Under the pieces are notes generated by a model, which did not search any database, was not told the DNA's origin, and was given only the letters and a program-made list of their open reading frames with translations. A stretch of 64,000 bases of DNA, taken from NCBI GenBank assembly GCA_047967505.1, contig CM106538.1, one strand, 5' to 3'. The DNA comes from Dipteris shenzhenensis. Its lineage: Eukaryota > Polypodiophyta > Polypodiopsida > Gleicheniales. Both the position numbers and the translations under genes were made by a program. The first letter of the stretch is position 1, and every line of letters starts with the position of its first letter. Of this stretch, positions 32,257 through 44,339 are shown in pieces.

Positions 32257-34019
32257 TACTTATACAAAGAGAGTTTGGATGGTGCAATTACAGGTCTGGA
32301 TGTAGAAGCTCTCTTTGGCTTATTTCGAAGCCTTCTTCTCAACTGGTGCAAGACAGCAGCATAGAGAAGAAAAGATGACAATTTCATTTGGTTATGAAAA
32401 CTTAAGCCTAAAACCCTATTGAGAAACAATGTAAAGCCTTATCCTTTTTTGTGGTCGTGGTTACATTCTACAACCTTAGCCCTTGATTTTTTTGGTCACA
32501 CTGTTTGTTGGTGCATATTGTTTTTGCACTTTTTTCACCATGGTATGCCTTGATAGGACTTTGACATAAAATATTGTATCCTTGAGGTATCTCTCTTACA
32601 CCCTCAAATAACGGACAAATATCATCTTAGGAAATAAGTCGCGGATGTTTTTCTTATGACCACTAATGTTGTGGGTGCCGTGCCCTTGCATGGTTTTGCA
32701 TCAAATTAGTTACAGCAATTGATCCTACCACACTAGTACTTTGACCATCGACCATAATCATCCTCAAAGAGGTAGGGTTGAGGGGTACTTGGTGGAAGTG
32801 TTTGATGAATACCTCAAAGGAGAGTGAGAATAGGGGTCTCAAAAGGGCCTCATAAGGAATGGATTAAGAAATGGAATAAGTTAAGGCCAAGTGAACCCAC
32901 TATGGTAACCCATGGGCTAAGGGTCCCCTAGCATTTGCTCAACTAACATGGTTACCTTTATTGCTCAAAATGGTTGGAGGCACCTTTGGTGGGCTCCAAA
33001 TGGGCAAGACTTGACAAAAGGGGGGTTTAATAAAGAGGGAGAAGTCACCATATGCTATGGACCATTCGACCTTGGACAAATCAAAGGTGGAGATGAAGAG
33101 ATCAAATCAAGGGCTGAGATCTAGGCACATTTTGGAGGGTGGAGACGAAACCAATTGATGGAGATGAGATCAAGGGCTGAGATTGAAGTGCATATTGGAC
33201 GGCCCGGATTTCATTGGATTTCAATGCCTTTTGCATCCATCTCCTCCACTAGATCTTGATGGAATCAAGGGACTGGATTCTAGTGCCTTTTTTCTTGCAT
33301 CTCCACCCTTGGATCTATTTCTTGATGGATCGTTGAGAATGATTTGCCTTCTATTTTGATCTCATCCATTAGATTCTTCCCTTTTTCAAGGGTTTAGATT
33401 TAATCCCTTTATCCTTTGATGGTATCCCTTGGATCTAGACCTTGATCTAATGGTTGGAAGTGTTCTAACCCAAATTTGAATGTATCCCTTGGATTGTACA
33501 TGAGATCAATGGCTAGGAGTGAAGATCAAGGTCTAATTCATGGGCGAGATGCCTACCCACCCATAGATTCTCAACATGGCCTTTTGTATAGATCAACATA
33601 CCATTTCCCTACACAAAGAAGCACTACACATCAAATCTCTCTCTAACCCCTTGAAATTAGGAAACACTAATTGGAGGCCCTTTTGAGACCCCATTTCTCC
33701 CCTGAGTTATGGATGGCTCCCGTATGGATAATTTCTTATGCTTGTGCCTTCCATCCTTGTACTTGCAACCCTACATCAATTCTAGCAGGTGGAATGATTG
33801 GTTCGTCATCATTATCAAAATCCATGAGCTTGGCCATGTTGATCACTATGTTGGCCCTTTGTTATGCCTTGGCCTTGCCGGTATCGGCCTCTTGCCATGC
33901 TTTTTGTTTTGGAGCTTAAACTCCTTCTCTTCCTCTTTCTTATGGTGAAAAGCTCTAAGGCTTTGTTCAATGAGTGGTCTGTAATACCGCTTGAGTTTAT
34001 TACTGTTGATATAGCCTAC

Positions 34020-34312
34020 CATCTTGACAGAATCTGAGCTCTACTGCAAAGAAGCCGAGATCCATGGCAACGAAAGTTTGAAGAGGATCCCACAACCCCA
34101 TGGCAAGTTGAAGATGACAACATGTCCTTTTCAAATTCAAGGAGCCCACACCCTTAGACATGGGGTATGCAAAAGGACCCTATCCTTCCACCCCAAAAAC
34201 TACTGAATCTACTAGATAGAGTGGACAAAGATAAGGAACCCCAGGAGGAAATTCCATAGTAAGAACTTGAGCTCCGTTACAAAGAAGATGAGATCCATGG
34301 CGGCAAATTTAA
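34020..34312. repeat. Diverged duplication flanking the LINE3 3' end
   Basis: GAGCTC-ACTGCAAAGAAG-GAGATCCATGGC near 34037 is repeated as GAGCTCCGTTACAAAGAAG-GAGATCCATGGCGGC near 34270. The second copy directly precedes the poly(T) of LINE3. Confidence 0.6.
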
Positions 34313-37300
34313 TTTTTTTTTGTAGAAAAAGAAAGCGACTTTATCAATTTATAACATTTTGTAGATCATAAGGGTTCAACAATGCTAGCAGTGCTGATCA
34401 CAAAAGCACTTACATCTTGGAATCATAGAAACAAAAACATAGAAAGTAATGTCTTAAAAAAATATTGAGAGGAGCTTCTCATAGGTGGAAGGAGAAGCTG
34501 GAGGTTTCCTCTTTAGAAGCACTGTAAAGGGAGTCTAAATCAATAGTAGTAGTAGTATCAATAGAATGACCAAGAGCAGCAGCAACACCCTGAGAAGGGT
34601 CAATGGACATAGCATCCAAATCCTACCTTGAAACAGGTAAAACCCCTGTAAAACCACAACAAGTCCCTCAATCTAATGAGAAAGGGAAGAGGGTAATTGA
34701 GTAGAGAAACCAACACAAGGAATTTGAGTGCAGGATCTAGGAGAAGCAAAAGGCAGCTGATCTAAAGTGACCACAACCATAGAGGGGGATATGTTGGATA
34801 GGATAACCACAGGAGGATAGCAAGAAGGGCCAGCAGCATCTAGGGGGCACTGAACATGGGCAACTTCACTAAAGGCTGATGTGGGGGTGAAGAAGCTCTG
34901 AGAACAAATATCAATAGTAGGAGGGCTCTATGCACCTGCAACAACAACAATGGAAGGAACCTTGGCTGAATGGCCAACCAAATCAGAAGGAGCTTGGAGG
35001 GGGCCATCTAAATGTTGAGAGGATGATCCTAGAGAAGAAGAGGGTATCTGCAAGGGACTAGAGCCAGCTGTTGATGCTTTCCTTTGTAAGAAGTTGGGTA
35101 GCTTTGCATGTTCATCTAAGATAAAACAATGACGTTAATGTCTGGAAATGTCTGCATTTAATCTTTGATGTTCAAGGTTGTATGCACTAATAAAAAAGTC
35201 AAGTCATCTCTTTCCCTATCCCACCATGAAGTAAACAGAGCATCATTTCATATAAAGATAAATTGAAAATTATTTCTAGAGACCCATATGAACCATAGAG
35301 CATGGGCCCTTATTAGAAACCAAGGCTCATGCCTTACTTTTCATGCATCACCTAGTAAGATGGCTTTCCAATTTATAGGTTCACCACACTCAATCTGAAT
35401 AAACTTCCATACTCTTCTTGCATGAGGGCAAGCAACAAATAAATGGAAAATATCCTCCACAGAGTCTAGGCATCTCATACATTCGCCATCTCCCTTACTA
35501 ATACTAATCCTCTAGAGTTATACCACAGTGCTTTGTGAAGAATAAGCCAAGAAAGACAAGACATTTTCTTAGGCACATTTCTAGCCCAAATTCTATGAAA
35601 CCTAGTATACCATTTTGATCTATCATCATTCAGTTTCCATCTCTAGTTGAGGGTTCTAACTAAATCCTCCATATCTACAGTAGGTGTTGGTATAGGTAGT
35701 AAAGAGGAGCACCCTACCCAGCTGAACTCTTTGTGTATGCAGAGGACTGAACCTCCCTTACAACTCACCTGTCCCTTCCATAGGTCCAATTTTTCCATGA
35801 TCAATCCCTGATGTTGATTAGTTAGGGAAAATTCCCTTTTGATTTCATGCCAATATTTCCACCTAAAAAGTTCCTTATTCCACAGCTAACCCCAAGATTG
35901 GATACCCTTCTTGAATAAAATGGCTGCCACTATAAACTGCTCATTTGTCAAAGTGCAAGTTCTAAAAATTGAGGAAACCCAAACTGGGTCAATGGCCATA
36001 AATGCTCCTTTACTAGAGAATTGGAGGAAAGATTTTATTTCTTCAAATGCATCCCAGATAGACTTCCACAGAGGACTCCCCTTGGACTTACAGGGTTCAG
36101 GGTTAAAGAGAGCAGAGATAAAAGGGTAATTTTTCCAATTTGGAGCCCTACAGGGTCTAATGTGTCTCATGTTTCTCGTTAGTAGCTGAGCCCAATCCTC
36201 ATCTGGATGAAGTGACATTTTGATAATCCATGTAGCAGAATGATTTTTGGCAGCATAAGAGATGTCTATCACCCCCAGTCCCCTTCTTCTTTGGGCTTGA
36301 TACAGTAGTCCCACCTTACTTTAGATATTTTGTTGCTCCCTCCCCATAAGAATGATCTGCACTGTTTAATGAATTTGTCAAGACCTGTTTTGGAAGGAGA
36401 CCAACAAGAAAGATAAAAAATACCAACGGGGTAGAGGCAGTGGGGTTAAGAACCAATTTTCTTCTAGCCAGATTTGCTTGGAATTTTCTCCATTTTTCCA
36501 GCTTCTTCTAAAATATAACAAGTACTACCTAGTCCCACCTCTGCTTCATTGTAACCTCTAATCCCATCGGAATGCCCAAAGTCTAAAAATTGTCCCTTTT
36601 TGTATTTTGAGGCATCCTAGTTGTTGGAGAATCCCTTGGTCCTTGCCACTGAGAGTGTCATACCCTATTTTGTAGTGGTTGATAGGGGATCCTGAGGCTT
36701 GACAAAAAACTTCAAGACAATCTATCATACACCTAACATCCTGATCAGTGTTTCGGGGTCAAAGTGGTGTCATCAGCAAACTGTTGATAGACCAATTGTT
36801 TACCATTAATCAACTCAATGCCTTTAATCCTTCCCTCTTGGATTTGACTTCTAAGAAGCCACCCAAGGGAATCTGCTGCTATAGCAAACAAAAGAGGAGC
36901 TAATGGACACCCTTGTCTGATTGATCTCTTCAGAAAAAAGGGGTCACTCATCTTCCCATTGACATTAACCTTGGCTGAAGCATTAGTGAGAAGAAGTTTG
37001 ACACTTGACACAGAAGAAGGACCCAAACCCATATCCTGTAAAGATTGAATTATAAAATCCCATTCTAGCCTGTCATAAGCCTTATCAAAGTCAACTTTAA
37101 GAAAGCATATATCCTGTTTAGTTTCTTTAGCATACTCACATCCTTCCCATATATTAATAATGGCTTCAAGAAGGTGACGTCCCCCCCTTTTGCTCCAAGA
37201 GAATCCACTCTTTCATTTTGCCTTGAATCCTAAAAGCTAAAGCTTTTGCAAAAATTCTATAACTGCAGTTTAACATTGTCAAGGGTCTCCAGTTCTTAAG

Positions 37301-37530
37301 CTCATCTTTGGGGCCTCTTTAGGGGTCAGTTTCATTCATTCTGATCCAAGACTCAATGAAGGTAAGGGGAGGTCTGACCCTAAGCAAAAAACCCACTAGT
37401 GCATGAGTTCTCAACCAAACTATAGAGTCATTCAACAATGTGTCCTCCAGGAAGGCCATTACTGTTTTACCTGTTCTAGCTGCTTGATTCTCTCCATCAG
37501 ACTGTTGTGCTCCACTAGCATCTTGTTGTG
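34313..37530 (-). mobile_element. LINE3: decayed L1-like retrotransposon
   Basis: The poly(T) at 34313-34322 marks the 3' end of a minus-strand element. Reverse transcriptase motifs lie at about 37300-36745, the post-RT region at 36314-35886 and a zf-RVT-like stretch (CLDSVEDIFHLFVACPHARR) near 35480-35400. The endonuclease is missing, so it is 5' truncated or diverged beyond recognition. No target duplication was identified. Confidence 0.78.
35886..37300 (-). pseudogene. LINE3 reverse transcriptase remnant
   Basis: In order, the segments read WRPLTMLNCSYRIFAKALA, CFLKVDFDKAYDRLEWDF, SIRQGCPLAPLLFAIAADS and the catalytic QQFADDTTL, then a broken stretch, then GLGVIDISYAAKN and SPLWKSIWDAFEEI. 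This is the standard LINE RT, thumb and connection series, with stops near 37320 and 36745 and shifts between blocks. Confidence 0.8.
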
Positions 37531-37545
37531 TAGCATGCTTGGGTT

Positions 37546-37902
37546 CTAGGATTGACGGTGGCAGGAAACCTTCAGCTTCCTCCTTGCTAGACGTGGGGAG
37601 CCTCGACTCTCTCGGAGTCTGCCTAGGATTGCGACTCTCTCATCGTTCGTCTTTGCGTGCTGTGCCTCCGCTGGTTGAGGACAACCCGACTTTGGATGCA
37701 TATGCTCCGCTTCCACTGGCTCTGCTTTTGTTAGTTCGATTGCCTCCTCCTTCACTACTTGGAGTGTTTGTATGCGTGGTGGCAGAGCTACCGGAGGCTC
37801 CCGCCGAAGCTCAACTTTCACCGTTGCTTCCAATCCCGCCTCTCCACTGGGGAGACGGAGCTGTGTAGGCTTTGTGTAGCTCTTTGGAGGCCAAGGACCC
37901 AT
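37546..37902 (-). CDS. Unrecognised open frame, GC-richer than its surroundings
   Basis: A 118-codon frame opens MGPWPPKSYTKPTQLRLPSG and continues with alternating basic and acidic, proline-rich sequence (KVELRREPPVALPPRIQ, HPKSGCPQPAEAQ). It lies between the LINE3 5' end and the dirigent-like gene. No domain is recognised. It could be a fragment of a captured gene or of a retroelement linker. I have low confidence that it is translated. Confidence 0.25.
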   Translation of the reverse strand: MGPWPPKSYTKPTQLRLPSGEAGLEATVKVELRREPPVALPPRIQTLQVVKEEAIELTKAEPVEAEHMHPKSGCPQPAEAQHAKTNDERVAILGRLRESRGSPRLARRKLKVSCHRQS

Positions 37903-38948
37903 CTACACCAGAAGTGCTAGGAGTAAGATGCGCACCTGGGGGATGACTGAAGAAGCCCCCTCGTGGCTTCTGAGCTGCATACACATAAGAGGGACTAAAA
38001 AGTGTCCCCTTTGACCATCTTGGCCATGTTGAGTTAGCTCAAGTGGAGCGAATCGAAATAGGACACGTGTGCAAGTATGGACTAGACGTGGCAACGAGAG
38101 ACCTTCACATTAGGTACCCAACAATCTTAAGTAAAGACATGTAGCGTTCGGGACCACTACAGATGTACCACCTCTTTCACATCTTGCAGCCCTGTACACA
38201 TCAATAAATTAATGAGTCTAGATCCGCCATTTTTCAATTTTTAATTTGTAAGCGTTTCCCAAAGAACTTGAAAATAGTTTTGCTCTCTTTGAACTGGCAA
38301 AAAATTCGCCGTGATAGATTGAAACAACTTCCACGAGTTCCATATAAATTGGCGGGCATTCAAACATTTTGGGATGACTTTATATCTTAGGAAAATTGTA
38401 TTGCAGTCCCAGTTAAACGTGCGAACCGCAGCTTTCAATGTCTAAAATATGTTTCATCTACAAAAACGATGATTTCTTTTATTTCATAAGAGTCACGACA
38501 GTTTTGTTTTTGAGGTTAGTCTTCTAACACGCTTTCATTTTTTGAGTTATAGGATCATCTTGCCTTAAAAGTACATTTAGAGCGTTAGAAACAACTCTGT
38601 TATTTGCTTTAGGGAAGTAGGCTCACTCTTGTAAGAACGTAGTTTCTCACTATCCATAGTGTTGAGCTCCTAGCTTCATACGAATATGTTCTTCAAATTT
38701 CATTTTGTAGTCCTTGCAGATGAGGCCGCGTAACTTTTTAGACTCGTGCGTTCTTGTAATATTAAAGATGATGAAGGCAATTGGACACAAGTTAAGTTTT
38801 GCATCTACCCACGGACCCGTTTCCCACTGGTGCACGGACCAAAGGAAAGAAAAACAAATGACACAGCGGAGCGAGGTCAAAGTCTAGAAACTAAGCTGGC
38901 TGGCTGCATTAGTATGGTGAGCGGCTAAAGATGTGTAATTTAGTAAGT

Positions 38949-39518
38949 CTAATTTAACTGCAGCTCTATGGGAGGATCTGGAATCCTGATGTGAGCAGTG
39001 AAATGGTAGACGATGTAAATGGAGACATTGCTGTGCAGAACACCGACGACGTAACCTTGGGCTCCCCGGAAGTCGATGGTACCACCCGTGATTCCATACT
39101 CCATTCCAGATCGTCGGACCAGGTTGAATTCACCATGGGTGCTGAAGACGCCACGGTGGACGCCGTCGTCGTAGGTGACGGTGCACAAGTGCATATCGCT
39201 CTCGTATTTGGGGTCGGGGTACTGGGAGAGGTTGATGGAGATGCATCTCTCAGCACCCAGGCGCGTGGAGTTGCGGTCAGGGGTGGCGGTGAGGGGCAAG
39301 TCCATGGCCGTCACGAGGCCAAAGCCGGTGGTGAAGCTGGGATCAATGGGCGGCAGTATCGTGACGAGGTTCACACCAACGTCGTGGTGCATGTAGTAGT
39401 CTAGAACAAGCGATCGTTGTGCGAGTACCACACACGAAGTTGCCAGCAGCAGCACCAGCCAGAGCGTGAAGCCGAGCTGGGCACTGGCGAAGCGTCGGGC
39501 GGACTGAGCAGTCGGCAT
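38949..39518 (-). CDS. Dirigent-like secreted protein
   Basis: The 189-residue protein has no visible intron. The start chosen is the ATG at 39518 (MPTAQSARR). The longer frame from 39596 would place its first codons on the TATA box and upstream of any likely transcript start. Residues about 1-34 look like a signal peptide (hydrophobic LWLVLLLATSCVVLA). The body fits the dirigent fold: LVLDYYMHHD near the mature N-terminus, a TGFGLVTAMDLPLT strand, GVFSTHGEFNLV, and ITGGTIDFRGAQGYV, the family's GGTG-FR-A-GY signature. Three NXS/T sites (NST, NLS, NVS) suggest glycosylation. Dirigent proteins direct stereospecific coupling of phenoxy radicals in the apoplast (lignans, lignin-related) or similar cyclisations. 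The substrate is unknown here. It is the one convincing host gene in the window. Confidence 0.85.
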   Translation of the reverse strand: MPTAQSARRFASAQLGFTLWLVLLLATSCVVLAQRSLVLDYYMHHDVGVNLVTILPPIDPSFTTGFGLVTAMDLPLTATPDRNSTRLGAERCISINLSQYPDPKYESDMHLCTVTYDDGVHRGVFSTHGEFNLVRRSGMEYGITGGTIDFRGAQGYVVGVLHSNVSIYIVYHFTAHIRIPDPPIELQLN

Positions 39519-39568
39519 AGTGAGAGGGTGGAGAGACGGAGGCGCTGAATTACTTGCAGCTTGTCCAG

Positions 39569-39580
39569 CTATATATAAGC
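39569..39580 (-). promoter_or_regulatory. TATA box of the dirigent-like gene
   Basis: On the minus strand GCTTATATATAG lies about 50-60 bases before the ATG at 39518, which leaves room for a short 5' leader. It decides the start codon of the gene. Confidence 0.75.
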
Positions 39581-39807
39581 AACAGGGCAACCACAAAATT
39601 TATGGCCAATTTGCGCGAAAAAAACTCGTCTTTAAACTAAACCTAAATGACCAACCAACACGAGAAGCTCTCGTCTTTAAATAGTTCCGGTACTGCTGCA
39701 CGACAAGAGCTACTTCTTTAAATGTTCATCACAGATTCCATCAGAGGGCAGCTCTCACGCTTTATTCGCACTGCCTTCCGCTATTTTTTTATTGAAAGAG
39801 GTCTACT

Positions 39808-41085
39808 TTTTTTTTTTTTTAATTACTCAGAAGTCAGCAAATGACATCTCATACAAAATGCTCTCAAGTCAAGCTTTAAGAGTCTCATTTGGCCAGCTGA
39901 CAATCAACCATCTAGTCTGGGAGGCAATGTCCAAAACTGCCTTCTTAACAAGAACACCATAGTGCTATTGATCAAGGCCTCGTAGCGGGCTGGCCAAATC
40001 CTATGGAGCGTTGTGTACCTAATGACATCCCATAGTATGGACTTGTCTAGACCAAGGTCAGCCCAAAAAATGGCAGCTCCCTTGGAGATAAACTCAAACC
40101 CCAGAGTCTTGGCACACCAACGGACTAGACCCCACAGATTTCGAACCCACGGGCACCCCCAGAACAAGTGAGTGAGAGTTTCAGTAGCGGACATGTAGAA
40201 TTTGCACCTGTCATCCACATTCAGCCATGGAACATGGCTTCCCACCAGGAAATGGCCCCCTACTATCCTCCAGAGGAAGAAGTTGACTCTGCTATAGGGT
40301 GAGGCTTTCCATACCTGCTTGAATCTGCCTTTCCAGTTAAGCTCCGCGTCCTCCCTCAGCCATCTTTCATTATATCTCTGATGCCAATCCTCCTTGTAAG
40401 CAATCAGCTTGTCCATCTGCTTAGCAGGGATGTTGTTAATGGGTAATCCTAGCCCCCATTCCCATTCTTCTGGAACTGATGCCTAGGAGGGGTTTACATT
40501 GGTCGGCCAGTCTGCCGGGATTCTACGCGAAAGTCCTCTTCGAGCTTTGCCAAGTATTGCCAGTTTTTTGTTTGAGGGTCCCACAGATCCTCTTAGCTGT
40601 GCAAACCCTTTGAGTGAAGAGAACCTGCTAACCCCTCATTTCCCACTGCAAAGCAGCCGCCTCCTGGCCAAGCCGTTTGCCACCACATCGAGAGTTTGAG
40701 AGAATAATCAGCAATACCTGCGGGAAGGCCCTTCCACCATAGCAAGGTGATACCTTCCTTCCACACTGTCACCAGTCTGCTAAAGAAGCTGGATTTCAGC
40801 CTGAGTGGGGCTATTGAGAAGACTTTGGTCCACATGTCCATACCCGAGAAATGACTGACTGGCGATCTCCGAATTGCATCCTCGAGGAATCCTACCCATG
40901 GTTCCTTAGAGTCAAGAAACTGAACCCACAACTTCATCAGAAACGCTGTGGAGCACCTACTTAGATCTGGAATTCCGAATCCACCTTGCTTTTTAGGGGC
41001 ACAGAGGATAGACCAAGAGAGCCATTTCCATTTGGTTCTCTTCCAAATGAAAGCTTTCAACTCTTTTTCAATCAACGTGGTCCCC
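39808..41085 (-). mobile_element. LINE4: 5'-truncated L1-like element upstream of the dirigent-like gene
   Basis: The poly(T) at about 39808-39822 marks the 3' end of a minus-strand insertion. It contains only the part downstream of the reverse transcriptase. The 41075-40593 frame has KAFIWKRTKWKWLSWSI and GGFGIPDLSRC. The 40416-39904 frame has a zf-RVT-like segment (YSRVNFFLWRIVGGHF, then TETLTHLFWGCPWVRNLW). Truncation at the 5' end is usual for LINE insertions. No target duplication could be assigned. Confidence 0.8.
39904..41075 (-). pseudogene. LINE4 ORF2 C-terminal remnant
   Basis: Two frames cover the post-RT connection and the zf-RVT-like finger, with a break near 40416-40593. The motif order matches LINE1 and LINE3, but the sequence is a different subfamily. 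Confidence 0.75.
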
Positions 41086-41099
41086 TACTATTTTGGTTC

Positions 41100-41360
41100 T
41101 TTCTCCTTCACACACTTAGCACGGGTTCACACCACCCGCTTGGACATGCTCAAAAACCAAAGAGGAGGAGCGTTATTCGACTTGGCCCAATGTGGTTGCT
41201 GGGCCCGGACGTTCACCCAAAAAAAGGCGTCCGGCATGCTAAGGCCGCCCAACTATGTGGGGGGCTGAAAAAAAAAGGCGCAAGACATGCTTACTGGTGA
41301 TTGAACCCACACAACCTGGACCAGACCTATCTATTCTTCCACTAAGCCAATCAATACTTG
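41100..41360 (-). mobile_element. Possible tRNA-derived SINE
   Basis: On the minus strand TGGCTTAGTGG (41349-41339) fits an A box, and GGTTCAATCAC (41307-41297) fits a B box at 8 of 11 positions, 31 bases apart as in tRNA-like promoters. The following body contains short A runs. Neither target duplication nor a clear 3' tail was found, so this could be chance. Confidence 0.35.
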
Positions 41361-41489
41361 AGGAACATTTATGGCAACCCTTTTAATAAGACTTGTGTTC
41401 ACCTGGTGTGAACCACTACACCCGCCTGGCCATCCCCCCTTTATATTCATTCTCCACGACCGGGCGGGTCCATGTGAACCCGGCCTCAC

Positions 41490-41490
41490 T

Positions 41491-41528
<38 letters not shown>
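41490..41528. repeat. CT microsatellite
   Basis: About 18 uninterrupted TC dinucleotides. Simple sequence. Confidence 0.97.
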
Positions 41529-41529
<1 letters not shown>

Positions 41530-41916
41530 GGAGTTTGCAAATCATTCGAACTTTCCTATACACGGGCTTCCATCACAGGTGTTGCAAATTAATCATTCAT
41601 TCATCTTGACAATTGTTTTCCTTTGACAGAACCAATTGAAGGCAGACATGTCTTCAAGAGAAGATATTTACTAAGCCAAGCCTTATATTGCAGATGTCCA
41701 TTGCAATTTGTTATCCTATTGTGCTCAAAATAGTATGGATGACTTAGAAATTAACTTTATTTACAAGAAATAAGATGGGTAGAAGATAGATAACAAAAAA
41801 GGATGGCTGATATTCAAACAATCTAAATGAACATATTAAGAAAATGTCTTTTCACAACTACAAATTGCATTCAAAGCGATGCTTGCTAACGACAGGGAGG
41901 GAAAAAAACGTGTGTC

Positions 41917-42066
41917 TGAGTCGTTTGGAGACTCACATATCCAAAAAAAATACACGAGTCGTTTAACGACTCAATTTTTATGTTTTAGTCGTTCCTAGAG
42001 TCTCTAGTTGAGTCACTAGTTGAGTCTTTAAATGAGTCGCTAAAATTGAGTGGCAAAACGACTCTG
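41917..42066. repeat. Cluster of GAGTC/GACTC motifs with a 17-base palindrome
   Basis: About nine GAGTC or GACTC pentamers occur in 150 bases, including GAGTCGTTTAACGACTC near 41957, which is self-complementary about its centre. Spacing is irregular. Confidence 0.6.
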
Positions 42067-43189
42067 GTAATGACCGAGAGCATTTATATTCCAGGATTAA
42101 CAACTCGGTGTTGTGCGTCAGTTATACTTGCTGCTGGCCACTTCCCTGTCTGAGCCTGGCCCTTAGGTTGAGTTGAGATAGTCCAGATGGCACTCGTAAT
42201 AGGAAAGATTACCGCCGCTTGTGCTATGCTCACACAACTCGATGGCCGCTTGATCAAGAATATGACTTACCAAAAAGCATTGGTGTAGTTTCAAGAATAT
42301 TCAAAAGACTAATGGACATGCTCATGTTCTCTCTGATTGGTCCAATTAGGATGGCAAGCAATTACAAAGGATGTCCATCTCTTTGTTTGAACTTGGCCTT
42401 ACACCGTGTTTTCAGTCAATAGTAGATTTTTTCCTATTGGCACTATTTACAGTCTTAGAATGCCCGAAGGAGGCTGGCAAGGGCAATTAATTGTGTAGCA
42501 GAAGCGACAAGCATGAGAACAAAGACTCGGATAAGATACCCCAGGGGTGGAAGTTGACTATTATATGCAAAGCTAGAATGTTAGAACAATGGTGTTGGGC
42601 CAAGGCGTCCCAGAAGATTTAAGGGTGAAGGCTCATTGTGGTAGCAAATGGAATCCAAGCACTCATCTATGGAGAGTTTGGATTTTAAACGGATGGCCAT
42701 CTCCTCAATCGAACAACAAAAGGAATGCAAAGACCAACTCAAAGAGCAATGAAAACATCTTCAACGTTACTTGACTAGTGTACTTGAAAGAGTATGTCCA
42801 AAAACGTGTGAAGCCAAAAGACCAGCTACAGCAAGTGGACAAAGAATCCTTCATCATGAAGACAGGCATGCTTCTGATGGAGAGAGACTCTACCACATAT
42901 TTGAGAGGTCAATGACGAGCAATTAAGGCAGTTTGCTTGAGTTCCTTTCACAACATACAGAGAACCTACTCGGCTAATATGTATATGTCCGGTTGTACCC
43001 TTGAGGCCTGAGAACAATACCAACCAAGCTAGGGGTTTACAGTGACCTCATAATTAGGAGGGTGATAGGTGGGGAGCAAGCGAGTCCGTTCTTCTGAGCA
43101 GTAGACCTAGATACTCGGGTTTTGTGCAGAGAAGTTTAAGTCCATCTCCAATATCAAGGTAAAATGTCAAAATTTTAATAATGAAAATC
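42067..43189. other. Stretch without a recognised gene
   Basis: Only short broken frames are seen. It may hold the 5' LTR or leader of element E, but no boundary could be placed. Confidence 0.4.
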
Positions 43190-43257
43190 CTTAGAGTCAC
43201 TTGCAAAGTTTCCTGCCTATCTATCATGTCACTGGCGCAACCACAAATGAAGAGTAT

Positions 43258-44180
43258 ATGGATTATTTTCCATGTACCTTAATCAAGAAATCTCCAAGGT
43301 TGTTCAATCAATTTCGAATTGGGTATGTCCCTAATTGGTATGCCATGTTAGAAGCCTTCTTGCGTAGGTTCAGACAATAAATTATTAATGAAGAAGACAT
43401 GAGAATAAAGTTGGGTGAACTAAAGAAGAATAAAGGCAAGTCCATCCAAGACTTTGTGCTTAGGATGAGAGATCTTATTAATCACTTGAGTACAGTTCCA
43501 GATGACAAGTCTATGCAAGCTTGGTTGATCACAGGTCGTAGCTAGGTTATTTTGCTTAAGCCAGAGATAGTCAATCTCTGGCCAGAACCTATGAGGACCT
43601 GCTTGAATTGCAAGACTAAGTATTGCAATACCTATACCAAGTTTGGCCATGATCACACTTAGATTAATGGTTTAATGGCAAAAATAGACAAGTGTCAATA
43701 AACCGGGTCATAGCTGATAACCAAACACCGAGCATCAAACCTCCGTGTCCTGAGCAAAATGACAAAGGTAAGAATGGCAAAGAGAAGAGTGATTCGTCTA
43801 AAATTAAGTGTTTCTATTGTGGAGAAAATCATTTGCATTGTGATTGTCCAATTTGGATGGAACACTTAAAATTCTTAAAGACTAATATGGAAAGGAAAGA
43901 GGTAGATGCATAATGCCGAGTAGTTGCAACAACTAAATTGCTAAAAATAGTTGATGCTCAAGTAATTGCTCATCAAAGGGTGACAACAATTGAAGACACT
44001 GACATTTTGGGTAAGGATATTAATCGGAAGGCACAAATTGAGTTGACAGCAAAGATTGCAAGGGAGTTGAAAGGAAAAGCGCTAGCAGTTGAAATGCACG
44101 AGCAATTCCAACACTCTGTTGCCAAACAAGGAGAATCTTCAAAATCTAGCTCTAAAGAAGAAAATTTTATCATGCCATAG
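43258..44180 (+). pseudogene. Element E gag remnant
   Basis: The capsid-like part reads LGELKKNKGKSIQDFVLRM. The knuckle reads CFYCGENHLHCDC (CX2CX3HX4C, one residue shorter than usual), near 43812-43850. A stop at 43378 (TAA) and several TAG codons interrupt the frame. Confidence 0.7.
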
Positions 44181-44339
44181 GAAAATAGCACAGAGCTAGC
44201 CCAAGCATGGGAAGCATTCAATAATATGCAAGTCCGTCTAGCTTTTGCCAAGTTGATGCAAATAGCTCCATACTATCATGACTTCTTTGCTCAACAAATC
44301 CAAGAATCCATCAAGAAACCCAAGGAAGTGCAAACCTTA

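Larger units (their letters stand above)
30560..34020. other. Spacer without a recognised gene
   Basis: No frame longer than about 110 codons is credible. Local duplications are noted separately. Stretch 33000-33560 is made of loosely repeated phrases built on TTGGATCT and TTGATGG, suggesting old tandem decay. Confidence 0.5.

Noticed and set aside
33671-33948. Small cysteine-rich frames of about 80 codons
   Set aside because: Overlapping frames of similar length with no signal of selection or a known family.
39519-39596. Upstream start (MWLPCC) for the dirigent-like gene
   Set aside because: Those codons overlap the TATA box, and the downstream ATG gives a proper signal peptide.
41380-41460. 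Second SINE next to the candidate at 41100-41360
   Set aside because: GC-rich text with GTGAACC motifs, but no paired A and B boxes at the right spacing.
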